A stretch of 64,000 nucleotides of DNA from Pseudenterobacter timonensis (GCF_900021175.1 NZ_FCOP01000010.1:506940-570939); one strand, 5' to 3'. Shown: positions 1 through 10,236, counted from the first letter of the stretch. Translations and numbers: made by a program. The notes: generated from the letters alone by a model not told the origin.

Positions 1-845
1 GGCATCCCATGCCCGCCTTCAGCACCGTTCACAGCCTGATGGCCCGTCACGGCCTGCTGCCCGGTATGCCTCCCGGCATACCGGCTACCGGCCGCTTCGA
101 ACACTCCGCCCCGAACCGGCTCTGGCAGATGGATTTCAAGGGCCATTTTCCCTTTGGCGGCGGCCGCTGCCATCCGCTCACCCTGCTGGACGACCACTCC
201 CGGTTCTCCCTGTGTCTGGCGCACTGCGGGGATGAACGGCGTGAGACCGTACAGCGGCAGCTCGTCAGGGTCTTTGAACACTACGGTCTGCCGGACCGGA
301 TGACCATGGACAACGGCGCGCCGTGGGGCGACACCACCGGCAGCTGGACGGGGCCGGAGCTGTGGCTGATGCGTCTGGGTATCCGTGTCGGTCACTCCCG
401 GCCTTATCATCCACAGACCCAGGGCAAGCTGGAGCGTTTTCACCGCAGCCTGAAGGCGGAACTCCTGCAGGGAAGATGGTTCGCCGACAGCAGCGGGCTG
501 CAGCGGGCGTTCGACCAGTGGCGGGCTGTCTATAACCTTGAGCGTCCGCACGAGGCGCTGGGTATGGCGGTGCCGGCCTCGCGCTATCAGCCGTCCGCCC
601 GTCAGTACAGCGCCACCGTCATGCCGCCGGAATATGACGAAGGGGTGATGGTGAGGAAGGTGGATATCAGCGGGAAGCTGAGCATAAAGGGTCTCAGTCT
701 GAACGCAGGCAAGGCCTTCAGGGGAGAGCGTGTGGGGCTGAAGGAAACGCAGGAGGACGGCTGTTATGAAGTCTGGTGGTACAGCACGAAAGTGGGGGTG
801 ATCGACCTGAAGAAAAAGTCGATCACCATGGGTAAGGGATGTTAA
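1..845 (+). CDS. IS481-family transposase, 5' end outside window
   Basis: Integrase-core (rve, RNase H fold) transposase that would catalyse cut and strand transfer of the surrounding IS. The frame is open to the window edge; the Met at 9 is internal, because IS481 transposases carry an N-terminal helix-turn-helix of roughly 100 residues before this point. Numbered from that Met, catalytic acidic residues are visible as Asp42 (WQMDFKGHF), Asp101 (TMDNGAPWG) and Glu142 (QTQGKLERFH). A C-terminal beta-rich tail follows and translation ends at 845. No frameshift or stop is seen in the visible part, so the element may be intact. The family call is firm; the exact IS name is not given. Confidence 0.9.
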   Translation, partial: HPMPAFSTVHSLMARHGLLPGMPPGIPATGRFEHSAPNRLWQMDFKGHFPFGGGRCHPLTLLDDHSRFSLCLAHCGDERRETVQRQLVRVFEHYGLPDRMTMDNGAPWGDTTGSWTGPELWLMRLGIRVGHSRPYHPQTQGKLERFHRSLKAELLQGRWFADSSGLQRAFDQWRAVYNLERPHEALGMAVPASRYQPSARQYSATVMPPEYDEGVMVRKVDISGKLSIKGLSLNAGKAFRGERVGLKETQEDGCYEVWWYSTKVGVIDLKKKSITMGKGC

Positions 846-872
846 AAAGTGTTCACCATGTCCCCGAACATC

Positions 873-898
873 TGTCTACCATGTCCCCGGACTGTACA
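873..898 (+). repeat. IS481 right terminal inverted repeat
   Basis: Twenty-six bases ending in GGACTGTACA at the boundary with non-IS DNA. Read inward from the boundary it begins TGTACAGTCC, the TGT...-type end of IS481 elements. The partner repeat is outside the window, so the exact length is an estimate. Confidence 0.7.
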
Positions 899-1042
899 CC
901 CCAAAGGGGAGAGGGTGTTCAAATTCCCTCCCCTTTAGGGAGAGGGGCAGGGTGAAGGGCAAAGACCTCATCAGCGCCTATACTTACTTGAACCCGTCTG
1001 AATTAACGGCGATAATTCGTTCTAATCAGCAGCATTCGAATC

Positions 1043-1087
1043 AATCCCTTCCTCGTCGGGTTTAACGACGCGGAAGGGATTTTTTTT
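1043..1087 (+). terminator. Rho-independent terminator upstream of speB
   Basis: Long hairpin with arms AATCCCTTCC and GGAAGGGATT, extended inward by CGTCG/CGACG, followed by a run of T to 1087. By E. coli gene order it would be the terminator of the gene preceding speB (speA region), now separated from it by the IS. Confidence 0.8.
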
Positions 1088-1126
1088 CATCTGTATTTAA
1101 TGTATCGACTTTTACGAGGTCAGGAC

Positions 1127-2047
1127 ATGAGCACTTTAGGTCATCAGTACGACAACTCCCTGGTATCGAACGCGTTTGGTTTTTTACGCCTTCCGCTCAA
1201 TTTCCAGCCATACGACAGCGACGCTGACTGGGTCATTACCGGCGTACCCTTTGACATGGCGACCTCGGGTCGTGCGGGCGGTCGTCATGGTCCGGCGGCG
1301 ATCCGTCAGGTGTCGACCAATCTGGCCTGGGAGCATTGCCGCTTCCCGTGGAACTTCGACATGCGCGAGCGTCTGAACGTGGTGGACTGCGGCGACCTGG
1401 TCTACGCCTTTGGCGACGCGCGTGAAATGAGTGAAAAACTCCAGGCTCACGCCGAAAGACTGCTGGCAGCCGGCAAGCGTATGCTCTCTTTTGGCGGCGA
1501 CCACTTCGTCACGCTGCCGCTGCTGCGCGCCCACGCGAAGCACTTCGGCAAAATGGCGCTGGTCCATTTTGACGCCCATACCGACACCTATGCGAACGGC
1601 TGTGAGTTTGACCACGGCACCATGTTCTACACCGCGCCGAAAGAGGGGTTAATCGATCCGAACCACTCCGTGCAGATTGGTATCCGTACCGAGTTCGACA
1701 AAGATAACGGCTTCACCGTGCTTGACGCGGGCCAGGTGAACGATCGTACCGTGGACGATATCCTTGCGCAGGTGAAGCAGATTGTGGGCGATATGCCGGT
1801 CTATTTGACCTTTGATATCGACTGCCTGGATCCGGCATTCGCACCGGGTACCGGTACGCCGGTGATTGGCGGCCTGACCTCGGATCGCGCCATCAAGCTG
1901 GTGCGTGGCCTGAAGGATCTGAACATTGTCGGTATGGATCTGGTTGAAGTGGCGCCTGCCTACGATCAGTCTGAGATCACGGCGCTGGCCGCCGCGACCC
2001 TGGCGCTGGAGATGCTCTACATCCAGGCGGCGAAGAAGGGCGAGTAA
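1127..2047 (+). CDS. speB: Agmatinase (agmatine ureohydrolase)
   Basis: Cytoplasmic manganese enzyme that hydrolyses agmatine to putrescine and urea, the second step of the arginine decarboxylase route to polyamines. The 306 residues match the usual E. coli SpeB length. The ureohydrolase metal ligands are present in order: GGDH (about residue 126), DAHTD (149-153) and DIDCLDP (230-232). The start is the ATG at 1127 ([10 protein letters not shown]), preceded by GAGG; an in-frame ATG at 1100 would add nine residues absent from the family. In E. coli speA lies just upstream; here an IS481 element and a terminator occupy that gap. REP palindromes follow the stop. Confidence 0.97.
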   Translation: MSTLGHQYDNSLVSNAFGFLRLPLNFQPYDSDADWVITGVPFDMATSGRAGGRHGPAAIRQVSTNLAWEHCRFPWNFDMRERLNVVDCGDLVYAFGDAREMSEKLQAHAERLLAAGKRMLSFGGDHFVTLPLLRAHAKHFGKMALVHFDAHTDTYANGCEFDHGTMFYTAPKEGLIDPNHSVQIGIRTEFDKDNGFTVLDAGQVNDRTVDDILAQVKQIVGDMPVYLTFDIDCLDPAFAPGTGTPVIGGLTSDRAIKLVRGLKDLNIVGMDLVEVAPAYDQSEITALAAATLALEMLYIQAAKKGE

Positions 2048-2080
2048 ACCCGCGCCGGCGTTCGGCGCTGTGCCTGTATG

Positions 2081-2240
2081 TGCCGGATGGCGCTGCGCTT
2101 ATCCGGCCTACGGTTGTGCATTCACGCAGGTAGGCTGGATAAGGCGTTTACGCCGCCATCCGACGCTGCGCTTATCCGGCCTACGATTGTGCATTCATGC
2201 ATGTAGGCCGGATAAGGCGTTTACGCCGCCATCCGGCGCT
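2081..2240. repeat. REP/BIME cluster between speB and loiP
   Basis: At least four half-units of the enterobacterial REP type (GCCGGAT...GCGCTTATCCGGC and GTAGGCCGGATAAGGCG...CGCCATCCGGC) in alternating orientation. It lies between the convergent ends of speB and loiP. Confidence 0.85.
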
Positions 2241-2277
2241 GTTTCTGCGATGCCCGATAAGGGCCGGGCTGGCGAAA

Positions 2278-3036
2278 TTATTTTATTCCGTCTGCCGCCA
2301 TGCGGTCGCGGATATGCTGGGCGCGCGCTTCCGAGGCCGGGTGGTCGTCGAACATCGAGCTTTGTCGTCCTGCTTCCAGTTGTGCCAGTTTCTCAAAGCT
2401 GGTGGCTAAGCCCGCCGGGCTGATGCCTCGTTTGCGCAACAGATCGTAAGAGTAGTCATCCGCTTCCGACTCCTGACGCTGGGAGAACTGCGAGTTAACC
2501 AGCTTTTCGCCAAGGTCGCCAAGCTGCGACTGGGAGAGGCTGCCGACTACGCCGCCCGCAGAGGCTGCGGCGACGCGCACTGCGTTGGTACCCAACGCTA
2601 CCTGCATTCCTTTCTTCACGTGACCCAGCGCCACGTGGCCCATCTCGTGACCGATCACCGCTTCCACTTCGTTGTCGGTCATCATATCCATCAGGCCGCT
2701 GTAGACACGGATACAGCCGTTCGCCATCGCGAAGGCGTTAACGTCTTTCGTCTCATATACCTTGTAGTTTACCGGCTGGCCGTTGATGTTATCGCCCAGC
2801 GCCGCCGCGATCTTATTCAGGCGCTGGGTATAGGTGCTGCTGGCGGGAGCGATAGTAGCTTTGGCATCCAGCTCTTTACAGGATTGATCGCTCAGCGCTT
2901 TCACCTGTTCATCGCTTAACGAGTAGGCCTGGAAAGCCTCTGCGCCGGAACTTAACAGACCGTTAGAATCCATATTTTGACAGCCGCTAAGCAGAACGGT
3001 CGTTCCCAGAGCCAGCACTACTGCACGCATTTTCAT
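2278..3036 (-). CDS. loiP: Outer-membrane M48 metalloprotease LoiP (YggG)
   Basis: Lipoprotein zinc protease of the HtpX/M48 family. In E. coli LoiP is an outer-membrane protease that works with BepA and is induced at low osmolarity. The 252-residue product has a signal peptide ending in the lipobox LLSGC (Cys19), the zinc motif HEMGH at residues 130-134 and a downstream EADDY carrying the third ligand. I chose the ATG at 3036 (MKMRAV), which aligns with the E. coli start; a tandem ATG lies just upstream at 3039. Longer open reading upstream has no family support. It is transcribed away from tktA and faces speB. Confidence 0.95.
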   Translation of the reverse strand: MKMRAVVLALGTTVLLSGCQNMDSNGLLSSGAEAFQAYSLSDEQVKALSDQSCKELDAKATIAPASSTYTQRLNKIAAALGDNINGQPVNYKVYETKDVNAFAMANGCIRVYSGLMDMMTDNEVEAVIGHEMGHVALGHVKKGMQVALGTNAVRVAAASAGGVVGSLSQSQLGDLGEKLVNSQFSQRQESEADDYSYDLLRKRGISPAGLATSFEKLAQLEAGRQSSMFDDHPASEARAQHIRDRMAADGIK

Positions 3037-3307
3037 CATATTGCTTCCGCACCTGTTGATCTGAATAAAATCTGAATGTTGCTTCGCCAGCGAAGCCGGA
3101 GTGAGGTAAGTATAAGGAATATCGACTGGAGCGGGCGAGCGGATTGCGCAACATGCGAGCATGATCCAGAGATTTCTGAAGAGGCAAAAGAATGCTCCAT
3201 GTACATGCCCTGTCGCTTGGGTTACATTGTTGGCACTTTTTTCCGGCGTAGCCCAAAACGCGCTGTCGTCAAGGGCATGGCCTTTAACAGTCCGATCTGG
3301 AGTTAAA

Positions 3308-5299
3308 ATGTCCTCACGTAAAGAGCTTGCTAATGCTATTCGTGCGCTGAGCATGGACGCAGTACAGAAAGCCAAATCCGGTCACCCGGGTGCCCCTATG
3401 GGTATGGCTGACATTGCCGAAGTCCTGTGGCGTGATTTCCTGAACCACAACCCGCAGAACCCGTCCTGGGCTGACCGCGACCGTTTCGTGCTCTCCAACG
3501 GCCACGGCTCCATGCTGATTTACAGCCTGCTGCACCTTACCGGCTACGACCTGCCAATGTCTGAACTGCAGAATTTCCGTCAGCTGCACTCCAAAACCCC
3601 GGGTCACCCGGAAGTGGGTTACACCGCAGGTGTAGAAACCACCACCGGTCCGCTGGGTCAGGGTATTGCTAACGCGGTCGGTATGGCTATCGCGGAAAAA
3701 ACGCTGGCGGCGCAATTCAACCGCCCGGGTCACGACATTGTTGACCACTTCACCTACGCCTTCATGGGCGACGGCTGCATGATGGAAGGTATTTCCCACG
3801 AGGTATGCTCCCTGGCCGGTACCCTTAAGCTGGGTAAACTGATTGCTTTCTACGACGACAACGGCATCTCCATTGACGGTCACATTGAAGGCTGGTTCAC
3901 CGACGACACCGCGAAACGCTTTGAAGCCTACGGCTGGCACGTCGTGCGCGGCATTGATGGTCACGATGCTGAAGCGATTAAACGCGCGGTGGAAGAGGCG
4001 CGCAGCGTTACCGATAAACCGTCCCTGCTGATGTGCAAAACTATCATCGGTTTTGGCTCCCCGAACAAAGCGGGCACCCACGACTCCCACGGCGCGCCGC
4101 TGGGCGACGCTGAAATCGCGCTGACCCGCGAACAGCTGGGCTGGAAATATGCGCCGTTTGAGATCCCGTCTGAAATCTACGCGCAGTGGGATGCCAAAGA
4201 AGCGGGCCAGGCGAAAGAAGCGGCCTGGAACGAGAAGTTTGCCGCCTATGCGAAAGCCTTCCCGCAGGAAGCCGCAGAGTTCACCCGCCGCATGAAAGGC
4301 GAGATGCCGGCTGACTTCGATGCGAAAGCGAATGAGTTCATCGCGAAGCTGCAGGCGAATCCGGCGAAAATCGCCAGCCGTAAAGCGTCTCAGAATGCGA
4401 TCGAAGCGTTTGGCCCTCTGCTTCCAGAGTTCCTCGGCGGCTCCGCTGACCTGGCGCCATCCAACCTGACCATCTGGTCCGGCTCGAAAGCGATCAATGA
4501 AGATACCGCAGGTAACTACATCCATTACGGCGTGCGCGAGTTCGGTATGACCGCGATTGCCAACGGTATCGCCTTGCACGGTGGTTTCCTGCCGTACACC
4601 TCGACCTTCCTGATGTTTGTGGAATATGCCCGTAACGCGGTGCGTATGGCTGCGCTGATGAAACAGCGTCAGGTGATGGTCTACACCCACGACTCTATCG
4701 GTCTGGGTGAAGATGGCCCGACCCACCAGCCAGTTGAGCAGGTGGCTTCCCTGCGCGTTACGCCGAACATGTCCACATGGCGTCCGTGTGACCAGGTTGA
4801 ATCCGCAGTGGCGTGGAAATATGGCGTAGAGCGTCAGGATGGCCCGACCGCGCTGATCCTCTCCCGTCAGAATCTGGCGCAGCAGGAGCGTACGGAAGAG
4901 CAGCTGGCAAACATCGCGCGCGGTGGTTACGTGCTGAAAGATTGTGCAGGCCAGCCGCAGCTGATCCTGATCGCGACCGGCTCTGAAGTTGAACTGGCCG
5001 TTGCCGCCTGGGAAAAACTGACTGCCGAAGGCGTGAAGGCGCGCGTGGTTTCCATGCCGTCCACCGATGCGTTCGACAAGCAGGATGCCGCTTATCGTGA
5101 GTCCGTACTGCCTAAAGCAGTCTCCGCTCGCGTGGCAGTGGAAGCGGGTATCGCTGACTACTGGTTCAAATACGTGGGCCTGAACGGTGCTATCGTCGGT
5201 ATGACCACCTTCGGTGAGTCCGCCCCGGCGGAGCAGCTGTTTGAAGAGTTTGGCTTCACCGTTGAAAACGTAGTAGCGAAGGCGAAAGAGCTGCTGTAA
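3308..5299 (+). CDS. tktA: Transketolase 1
   Basis: Thiamine-diphosphate enzyme of the non-oxidative pentose phosphate pathway. It moves two-carbon units between xylulose-5-P and ribose-5-P or erythrose-4-P, and supplies erythrose-4-P for aromatic and pyridoxal synthesis. The 663 residues equal E. coli TktA. Visible features are the ThDP-binding [14 protein letters not shown] stretch, the central pyrimidine-binding domain ([14 protein letters not shown]) and the C-terminal domain. The start at 3308 (MSSRKELAN) matches the family; the frame is open 49 codons further upstream without homology. It is divergent from loiP, with about 270 bases between. Its neighbour epd uses erythrose-4-P, the transketolase product. 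Confidence 0.97.
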   Translation: MSSRKELANAIRALSMDAVQKAKSGHPGAPMGMADIAEVLWRDFLNHNPQNPSWADRDRFVLSNGHGSMLIYSLLHLTGYDLPMSELQNFRQLHSKTPGHPEVGYTAGVETTTGPLGQGIANAVGMAIAEKTLAAQFNRPGHDIVDHFTYAFMGDGCMMEGISHEVCSLAGTLKLGKLIAFYDDNGISIDGHIEGWFTDDTAKRFEAYGWHVVRGIDGHDAEAIKRAVEEARSVTDKPSLLMCKTIIGFGSPNKAGTHDSHGAPLGDAEIALTREQLGWKYAPFEIPSEIYAQWDAKEAGQAKEAAWNEKFAAYAKAFPQEAAEFTRRMKGEMPADFDAKANEFIAKLQANPAKIASRKASQNAIEAFGPLLPEFLGGSADLAPSNLTIWSGSKAINEDTAGNYIHYGVREFGMTAIANGIALHGGFLPYTSTFLMFVEYARNAVRMAALMKQRQVMVYTHDSIGLGEDGPTHQPVEQVASLRVTPNMSTWRPCDQVESAVAWKYGVERQDGPTALILSRQNLAQQERTEEQLANIARGGYVLKDCAGQPQLILIATGSEVELAVAAWEKLTAEGVKARVVSMPSTDAFDKQDAAYRESVLPKAVSARVAVEAGIADYWFKYVGLNGAIVGMTTFGESAPAEQLFEEFGFTVENVVAKAKELL

Positions 5300-5303
5300 T
5301 TGC

Positions 5304-5391
5304 CGTTTTGCCCGGTGACGCTGACGCTTACCGGGCCTACAAGTGGCATAAAATGTAGGCCGGGTAAGCGTTAGCGCCACCCGGCTTTTTT
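5304..5391. repeat. REP pair / terminator after tktA
   Basis: Two inverted REP units (CCCGGTGACGCTGACGCTT and GCCGGGTAAGCGTTAGCG) forming a long hairpin followed by TTTTTT. It probably also ends tktA transcription. Confidence 0.8.
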
Positions 5392-5655
5392 GTATGCACG
5401 ATTCCTGAGACATGTAACTGCTCTGTAAATTATTCCACCGAAAATGTGATGCAAGTCATATAGCTCGCCTATTCATCTGGACAGAGATTCCTTTTATTCC
5501 ACGTTTCGCTTATCCTTGCTGAAGCGTTTCAGTCGATTAAGTGTTCGACATTTGACCAATCAATCGCAGTTTGTGACAGGCAATGATTCCCCTTCAGGCG
5601 TGGCTGAATTACTCTTTCACCACCTCATACTCAGGGATAGTCTTGCAGGAGACCT
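5392..5655 (+). promoter_or_regulatory. epd-pgk control region
   Basis: No gene in this gap. It holds a CRP-like site at 5445-5460 (TGTGATGCAAGTCATA) and a Cra (FruR) site at 5520-5531. E. coli epd-pgk is known to be activated by CRP and repressed by Cra, so the arrangement fits. No clear -10/-35 pair could be fixed by eye. Confidence 0.65.
5520..5531 (+). promoter_or_regulatory. Cra (FruR) operator
   Basis: TGAAGCGTTTCA, one base from the Cra consensus TGAAACGTTTCA, within the nearly palindromic context GCTGAAGCGTTTCAGT. It lies about 125 bases before epd, consistent with catabolite repressor/activator control of glycolytic genes. Confidence 0.75.
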
Positions 5656-6675
5656 ATGACCGTACGCGTAGCGATTAATGGCTTCGGTCGCATCGGGCGC
5701 AATGTGGTTCGTGCTTTATATGAATCCGGGCGTCGGGCGGAGATCACCGTGGTGGCCATCAACGAACTGGCGGATGCCGAAGGCATGGCGCATTTGTTGA
5801 AGTATGACACCAGCCACGGGCGCTTTGCCTGGGAGGTTCGTCAGGAAAGAGATCGGTTGTTCGTGGGCGATGATGTGATTCGCCTCCTGCATGAACGCCG
5901 CCTTGAGCCGCTGCCCTGGAAAGAGCTTGGGGTCGACGTGGTCCTCGACTGCACTGGCGTCTACGGTAACCGCGAACATGGAGAGGCGCATCTCGCCGCC
6001 GGGGCAAAAAAGGTGCTTTTTTCCCATCCCGGCAGCCACGATCTCGACGCCACCGTAGTCTACGGCGTCAACCACCAGGAGCTGCGGGCTGAACACCGCC
6101 TCGTCTCTAATGCCTCCTGCACCACCAACTGCATAATACCGATCATCAAACTGGTAGATGATGCTTACGGTATCGAATCGGGTACGGTAACCACGATTCA
6201 TTCCGCTATGCACGATCAGCAGGTCATCGACGCTTACCACCCGGATTTACGACGCACTCGCGCGGCGAGCCAGTCGATTATTCCGGTGGATACAAAACTC
6301 GCGGCGGGCATCACCCGAATTTTCCCGCAGTTTAACGATCGTTTCGAAGCGATTGCCGTACGTGTGCCGACGATAAACGTCACCGCAATCGATTTGAGCG
6401 TAACGGTAAAAAAACCGGTAAAAGCTAATGAAGTCAACCGATTGCTGCAAAAAGCGGCACAGGGTTCATTTCATGGTATAGTTGACTATACGGAATTGCC
6501 GTTGGTCTCCACCGATTTCAACCACGATCCGCACAGCGCCATCGTCGATGGCACGCAAACGCGAGTGAGTGGGGCGCATCTGATCAAAACGCTGGTCTGG
6601 TGTGATAACGAATGGGGCTTTGCTAACAGGATGCTCGACACCACGTTAGCCATGGCTGCACAAGGTTTCAGGTAA
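5656..6675 (+). CDS. epd: D-erythrose-4-phosphate dehydrogenase
   Basis: NAD-dependent dehydrogenase that oxidises erythrose-4-P to 4-phosphoerythronate, the first step of the DXP-dependent pyridoxal-5'-phosphate pathway. The 339 residues are the E. coli Epd length. The GAPDH-type Rossmann motif (GFGRIGRN) opens the protein and the nucleophile Cys lies in NASCTTNCI near residue 155. Identity as Epd rather than GapA rests on overall similarity and on the tktA-epd-pgk-fbaA order. A GGAG-type ribosome site precedes the ATG. It ends 47 bases before pgk and is probably cotranscribed with it. Confidence 0.95.
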   Translation: MTVRVAINGFGRIGRNVVRALYESGRRAEITVVAINELADAEGMAHLLKYDTSHGRFAWEVRQERDRLFVGDDVIRLLHERRLEPLPWKELGVDVVLDCTGVYGNREHGEAHLAAGAKKVLFSHPGSHDLDATVVYGVNHQELRAEHRLVSNASCTTNCIIPIIKLVDDAYGIESGTVTTIHSAMHDQQVIDAYHPDLRRTRAASQSIIPVDTKLAAGITRIFPQFNDRFEAIAVRVPTINVTAIDLSVTVKKPVKANEVNRLLQKAAQGSFHGIVDYTELPLVSTDFNHDPHSAIVDGTQTRVSGAHLIKTLVWCDNEWGFANRMLDTTLAMAAQGFR

Positions 6676-6722
6676 GGTGCGAAAGCGCCTGCAAATCTTT
6701 AGAATCAATGAGAGGATTCACC

Positions 6723-7886
6723 ATGTCTGTAATTAAGATGACCGATCTGGATCTGGCTGGTAAACGCGTATTTATCCGTGCCGATCTGAACGTGCCGGTA
6801 AAAGATGGCAAAGTGACCAGCGATGCGCGTATCCGTGCATCTCTGCCGACCATCGAACTGGCGCTGAAGCAGGGTGCGAAAGTGATGGTTACCTCTCACC
6901 TGGGTCGTCCGACCGAAGGTGAGTACAACGAAGAGTTCTCTCTGCTGCCGGTTGTAAATTACCTGAAAGATAAGCTCTCCAGCCCGGTACGTCTGGTAAA
7001 AGATTACCTGGACGGCGTGGAAGTAGCTGAAGGTGAACTGGTTGTTCTGGAAAACGTGCGTTTCAACAAAGGCGAGAAGAAAGACGACGAAGCGCTGTCC
7101 AAAAAATATGCCGCGCTGTGCGACGTATTCGTTATGGACGCATTCGGTACCGCTCACCGTGCGCAGGCCTCTACCCACGGTATCGGTAAATTCGCTGACG
7201 TGGCGTGCGCAGGCCCGCTGCTGGCGGCAGAACTGGACGCGCTGGGTAAAGCGCTGAAAGAGCCGGCTCGTCCGATGGTCGCTATCGTAGGCGGTTCTAA
7301 AGTTTCTACCAAACTGACCGTTCTCGACTCTCTCTCCAAAATCGCTGATCAGCTGATCGTTGGCGGTGGTATTGCCAACACCTTCGTTGCTGCTCAAGGC
7401 CACAACGTAGGTAAATCCCTGTACGAAGCGGACCTGGTTGATGAAGCCAAACGCCTGCTGGGCACCTGCGACATCCCGGTTCCGACCGACGTTCGCGTAG
7501 CGACCGAGTTCTCTGAAACCGCGACCGCCACCCTGAAATCTGTTAACGACATCAAAGATGACGAGCAGATCCTGGACCTGGGCGACGCCTCTGCAGAAAA
7601 ACTGGCTGAGATCCTGAAAAACGCCAAAACCATCCTGTGGAACGGCCCGGTTGGCGTGTTTGAGTTCCCGAACTTCCGTAAAGGTACCGAAATCGTGGCT
7701 AACGCTATCGCAGACAGCGACGCGTTCTCCATCGCAGGCGGCGGCGACACCCTGGCGGCGATCGACCTGTTCGGCATTTCCGACAAGATCTCCTACATCT
7801 CCACTGGCGGCGGCGCATTCCTCGAATTTGTGGAAGGCAAAGTCCTGCCAGCTGTGGCGATGCTCGAAGAGCGCGCTAAGAAGTAA
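6723..7886 (+). CDS. pgk: Phosphoglycerate kinase
   Basis: Glycolytic and gluconeogenic kinase that converts 1,3-bisphosphoglycerate and ADP to 3-phosphoglycerate and ATP in the cytoplasm. The 387 residues match E. coli. Substrate-binding RADLNVP and SHLGRP lie in the N-terminal domain, and the nucleotide-binding GGSKVSTK and STGGGAFLE segments in the C-terminal domain. Start ATG at 6723 follows GAGAGGA. Codon use is highly biased, as expected for an abundant enzyme. Second gene of epd-pgk-fbaA; a hairpin follows it before fbaA. Confidence 0.98.
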   Translation: MSVIKMTDLDLAGKRVFIRADLNVPVKDGKVTSDARIRASLPTIELALKQGAKVMVTSHLGRPTEGEYNEEFSLLPVVNYLKDKLSSPVRLVKDYLDGVEVAEGELVVLENVRFNKGEKKDDEALSKKYAALCDVFVMDAFGTAHRAQASTHGIGKFADVACAGPLLAAELDALGKALKEPARPMVAIVGGSKVSTKLTVLDSLSKIADQLIVGGGIANTFVAAQGHNVGKSLYEADLVDEAKRLLGTCDIPVPTDVRVATEFSETATATLKSVNDIKDDEQILDLGDASAEKLAEILKNAKTILWNGPVGVFEFPNFRKGTEIVANAIADSDAFSIAGGGDTLAAIDLFGISDKISYISTGGGAFLEFVEGKVLPAVAMLEERAKK

Positions 7887-7893
7887 GTTTGTT

Positions 7894-7919
7894 CAGGCGG
7901 GGAGACCCGCCTGTTTTTC
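7894..7919 (+). terminator. Hairpin between pgk and fbaA
   Basis: Perfect 8-bp stem CAGGCGGG/CCCGCCTG with a GAGA loop, followed by TTTTTCT. It looks like an intrinsic terminator; in E. coli some transcripts read through pgk into fbaA, so it may be partial. Confidence 0.75.
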
Positions 7920-7983
7920 TGCGCGCTGAAAAGCTCGCTTACCCGTTTCAACGGTCGAAGATACAGATACAGGACTACGTAAC

Positions 7984-9063
7984 ATGTCTAAAATTTTTGA
8001 TTTCGTAAAACCTGGCGTGATCACTGGTGATGACGTACAGAAAGTGTTCCAGGTCGCTAAAGAGAACAACTTCGCTCTGCCTGCGGTTAACTGCGTTGGC
8101 ACCGACTCCATCAACGCTGTTCTGGAAACCGCTGCGAAAGTAAAAGCGCCGGTTATCGTTCAGTTCTCCAACGGTGGTGCTTCCTTCATCGCCGGTAAAG
8201 GCGTGAAAACCGACGTTCCGCAGGGCGCGGCAATCCTGGGCGCAATCTCTGGCGCGCACCACGTTCACCAGATGGCTGAACACTACGGCGTGCCGGTTAT
8301 CCTGCACACCGACCACTGCGCGAAGAAACTGCTGCCGTGGATCGACGGTCTGCTGGACGCGGGTGAAAAACACTTCGCGGCTACCGGCAAACCGCTGTTC
8401 TCTTCCCACATGATCGACCTGTCTGAAGAGTCCCTGCACGAAAACATCGAAATCTGCTCCAAATACCTGGCGCGCATGTCCAAAATGGGCATGACTCTGG
8501 AGATCGAACTGGGCTGCACCGGCGGTGAAGAAGATGGTGTGGACAACAGCCATATGGACGCTTCCGCTCTCTACACCCAGCCGGAAGATGTTGATTACGC
8601 CTACACCGAGCTGAGCAAAATCAGCCCGCGTTTTACCATCGCTGCCTCCTTCGGCAACGTACACGGTGTTTACAAGCCGGGTAACGTGGTTCTGACCCCG
8701 ACCATCCTGCGCGACTCTCAGGAATATGTTTCTAAGAAACATAACCTGCCGCACAACAGCCTGAACTTCGTATTCCACGGCGGTTCCGGTTCTTCTGCTC
8801 AGGAAATCAAAGACTCCGTAAGCTACGGCGTAGTGAAAATGAACATCGATACCGATACCCAGTGGGCAACCTGGGAAGGTATCCTGAACTACTACAAAGA
8901 AAACGAAGCTTACCTGCAGGGCCAGCTGGGCAACCCGAAAGGCGAAGACCAGCCGAACAAGAAATACTACGATCCGCGCGTATGGCTGCGTGCTGGTCAG
9001 CAGTCCATGATCACCCGTCTGGAGCAGGCGTTCAAAGAGCTGAACGCGATTGACGTTCTGTAA
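7984..9063 (+). CDS. fbaA: Class II fructose-bisphosphate aldolase
   Basis: Zinc-dependent aldolase that interconverts fructose-1,6-bisphosphate with dihydroxyacetone phosphate and glyceraldehyde-3-phosphate. The 359 residues equal E. coli FbaA. The zinc and catalytic segment HTDHCAKK lies at about residues 107-114, and further metal and substrate segments are GNVHGVYKPG and VFHGGSGSS. The ATG at 7984 gives MSKIFDFVKPG. Strongly biased codons indicate high expression. It completes the epd-pgk-fbaA run. Confidence 0.98.
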   Translation: MSKIFDFVKPGVITGDDVQKVFQVAKENNFALPAVNCVGTDSINAVLETAAKVKAPVIVQFSNGGASFIAGKGVKTDVPQGAAILGAISGAHHVHQMAEHYGVPVILHTDHCAKKLLPWIDGLLDAGEKHFAATGKPLFSSHMIDLSEESLHENIEICSKYLARMSKMGMTLEIELGCTGGEEDGVDNSHMDASALYTQPEDVDYAYTELSKISPRFTIAASFGNVHGVYKPGNVVLTPTILRDSQEYVSKKHNLPHNSLNFVFHGGSGSSAQEIKDSVSYGVVKMNIDTDTQWATWEGILNYYKENEAYLQGQLGNPKGEDQPNKKYYDPRVWLRAGQQSMITRLEQAFKELNAIDVL

Positions 9064-9085
9064 TTTGCGCTGCTAACAGCCTCAG

Positions 9086-9118
9086 AAAGGTCCGCTCCGG
9101 CGGGCCTTTTTTATTTTT
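9086..9118 (+). terminator. fbaA terminator
   Basis: Hairpin AAAGGTCCGC-TCCG-GCGGGCCTTT with one G-T pair, running into a T-rich tail. Confidence 0.85.
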
Positions 9119-9237
9119 CAAATGCAATAACCGATTTCGTGATCTGTTTGGCAAAGCTCTCGCTTTTGTTTACCCTTTAATGGCCTGCCAGTCTCCTTTG
9201 GGGATGGTTAATTTGTGTTTAGCATAAGGAAAACGAA

Positions 9238-10101
9238 ATGGAAGATCTCGGTGTCGTAGACAGCATTAATAATGCTGGCTCCTGGCTGGTGCGCAACCAG
9301 GCATTACTGCTGAGTTACGCCGTAAATATCGTTGCCGCCATCGCGATTATTATTGTCGGGATGATTGTCGCGCGCGTGGTATCAAATGGGGTTAACCGCC
9401 TGATGGTGGCGCGTCATATTGACGCGACGGTGGCAGATTTTCTCTCGGCGCTGGTGCGTTACGGGATTATCGCGTTCACGCTGATTGCGGCGTTAGGGCG
9501 CGTGGGTGTACAAACCGCCTCGGTCATTGCCGTTCTCGGTGCCGCCGGTCTGGCTATCGGTCTGGCACTGCAGGGCTCTCTCTCCAACCTGGCGGCGGGC
9601 GTTCTGCTGGTCACGTTCCGTCCGTTCCGCGCCGGTGAATATGTTGATCTCGGCGGCGTGGCGGGTACGGTGCTTCAGGTGCAGATTTTCTCCACCACCC
9701 TGCGTTCGGTGGATGGCCGTATTATCGTTATTCCTAACGGTAAAATTATCGCCAACAATATTATTAACTTCTCCCGTGAGCCGGTGCGTCGTAACGAATT
9801 TATTATTGGCGTGGCGTACGATTCCGATATTGAAAAAGTTAAGCAGCTGCTGACCACGATTATTGAATCTGATGAGCGCATTCTTAAAGATCGTGAAATG
9901 ACCGTTCGCCTGAACGAACTGGGCGCTTCGTCAATCAATTTTGTGGTGCGCGTCTGGAGCAAAAGCGGCGATCTGCAAAACGTCTACTGGGACGTGCTGG
10001 AGCGTATTAAGCGTGACTTTGACGCCAACGGTATTAGCTTCCCGTATCCGCAGATGGATGTAAATTTCAAACGCGTAAAAGATACGTCAGAGACGCATTA
10101 A
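9238..10101 (+). CDS. mscS: Small-conductance mechanosensitive channel
   Basis: Inner-membrane channel that opens under membrane tension to release solutes on hypo-osmotic shock. The product has 287 residues (E. coli 286). Three N-terminal membrane helices occupy roughly residues 25-50, 60-88 and 95-125. The third is the Gly/Ala-rich pore helix with the [18 protein letters not shown] pattern. A soluble vestibule domain rich in beta strands fills the C-terminal half. It stands between fbaA and argO with its own upstream gap and a terminator after it. Confidence 0.97.
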   Translation: MEDLGVVDSINNAGSWLVRNQALLLSYAVNIVAAIAIIIVGMIVARVVSNGVNRLMVARHIDATVADFLSALVRYGIIAFTLIAALGRVGVQTASVIAVLGAAGLAIGLALQGSLSNLAAGVLLVTFRPFRAGEYVDLGGVAGTVLQVQIFSTTLRSVDGRIIVIPNGKIIANNIINFSREPVRRNEFIIGVAYDSDIEKVKQLLTTIIESDERILKDREMTVRLNELGASSINFVVRVWSKSGDLQNVYWDVLERIKRDFDANGISFPYPQMDVNFKRVKDTSETH

Positions 10102-10113
10102 TATCCTCTTCTC

Positions 10114-10140
10114 CCGGCGGCGCAATGTCGCCGGACTTTT
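10114..10140 (+). terminator. mscS terminator
   Basis: Stem CCGGCG/CGCCGG with a nine-base loop followed by ACTTTT. Confidence 0.7.
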
Positions 10141-10236
10141 ATTAGCCTCCCTTATCGCCGATTAAAATTATCCATTTCCGCTAATGCATATCCCGCAGTA
10201 TAGTCAGCGCCATGACAAAACTGTGAGATGCTCTTC

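Larger units (their letters stand above)
1..898 (+). mobile_element. IS481-family insertion sequence, right part
   Basis: The right portion of an IS; its left end lies outside the window. It consists of a DDE transposase reading toward the right end, followed by about 50 bases with two subterminal copies of CCATGTCCCCG (near 857 and 880) and a terminus ending in TGTACA at 893-898. IS481 elements typically end in TGT...ACA. The element sits just upstream of speB, where E. coli has the end of speA. The target duplication cannot be checked because the left end is missing. Confidence 0.85.

Noticed and set aside
899..960. Inverted repeat around CCCTCCCCTTTAGGGAGAGGGG as a possible IS target feature
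   Set aside because: It is a common enterobacterial intergenic hairpin type, and without the left IS end no link to the insertion can be shown.
3037..3375. N-terminal extension of loiP by about 110 codons
   Set aside because: The extension precedes a clear lipoprotein signal peptide and runs into the tktA start.
3314..5413. A 699-codon open frame antisense to tktA
   Set aside because: It mirrors codon bias of the highly expressed tktA on the other strand; its translation is His/Arg-rich and resembles no family, and tktA is certain.
7920..7980. Cra-like half-sites before fbaA (GCTGAAAAGC, CCGTTTCAACGG)
   Set aside because: Neither matches both halves of the Cra palindrome well enough by eye, although Cra control of fbaA is known in E. 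coli.
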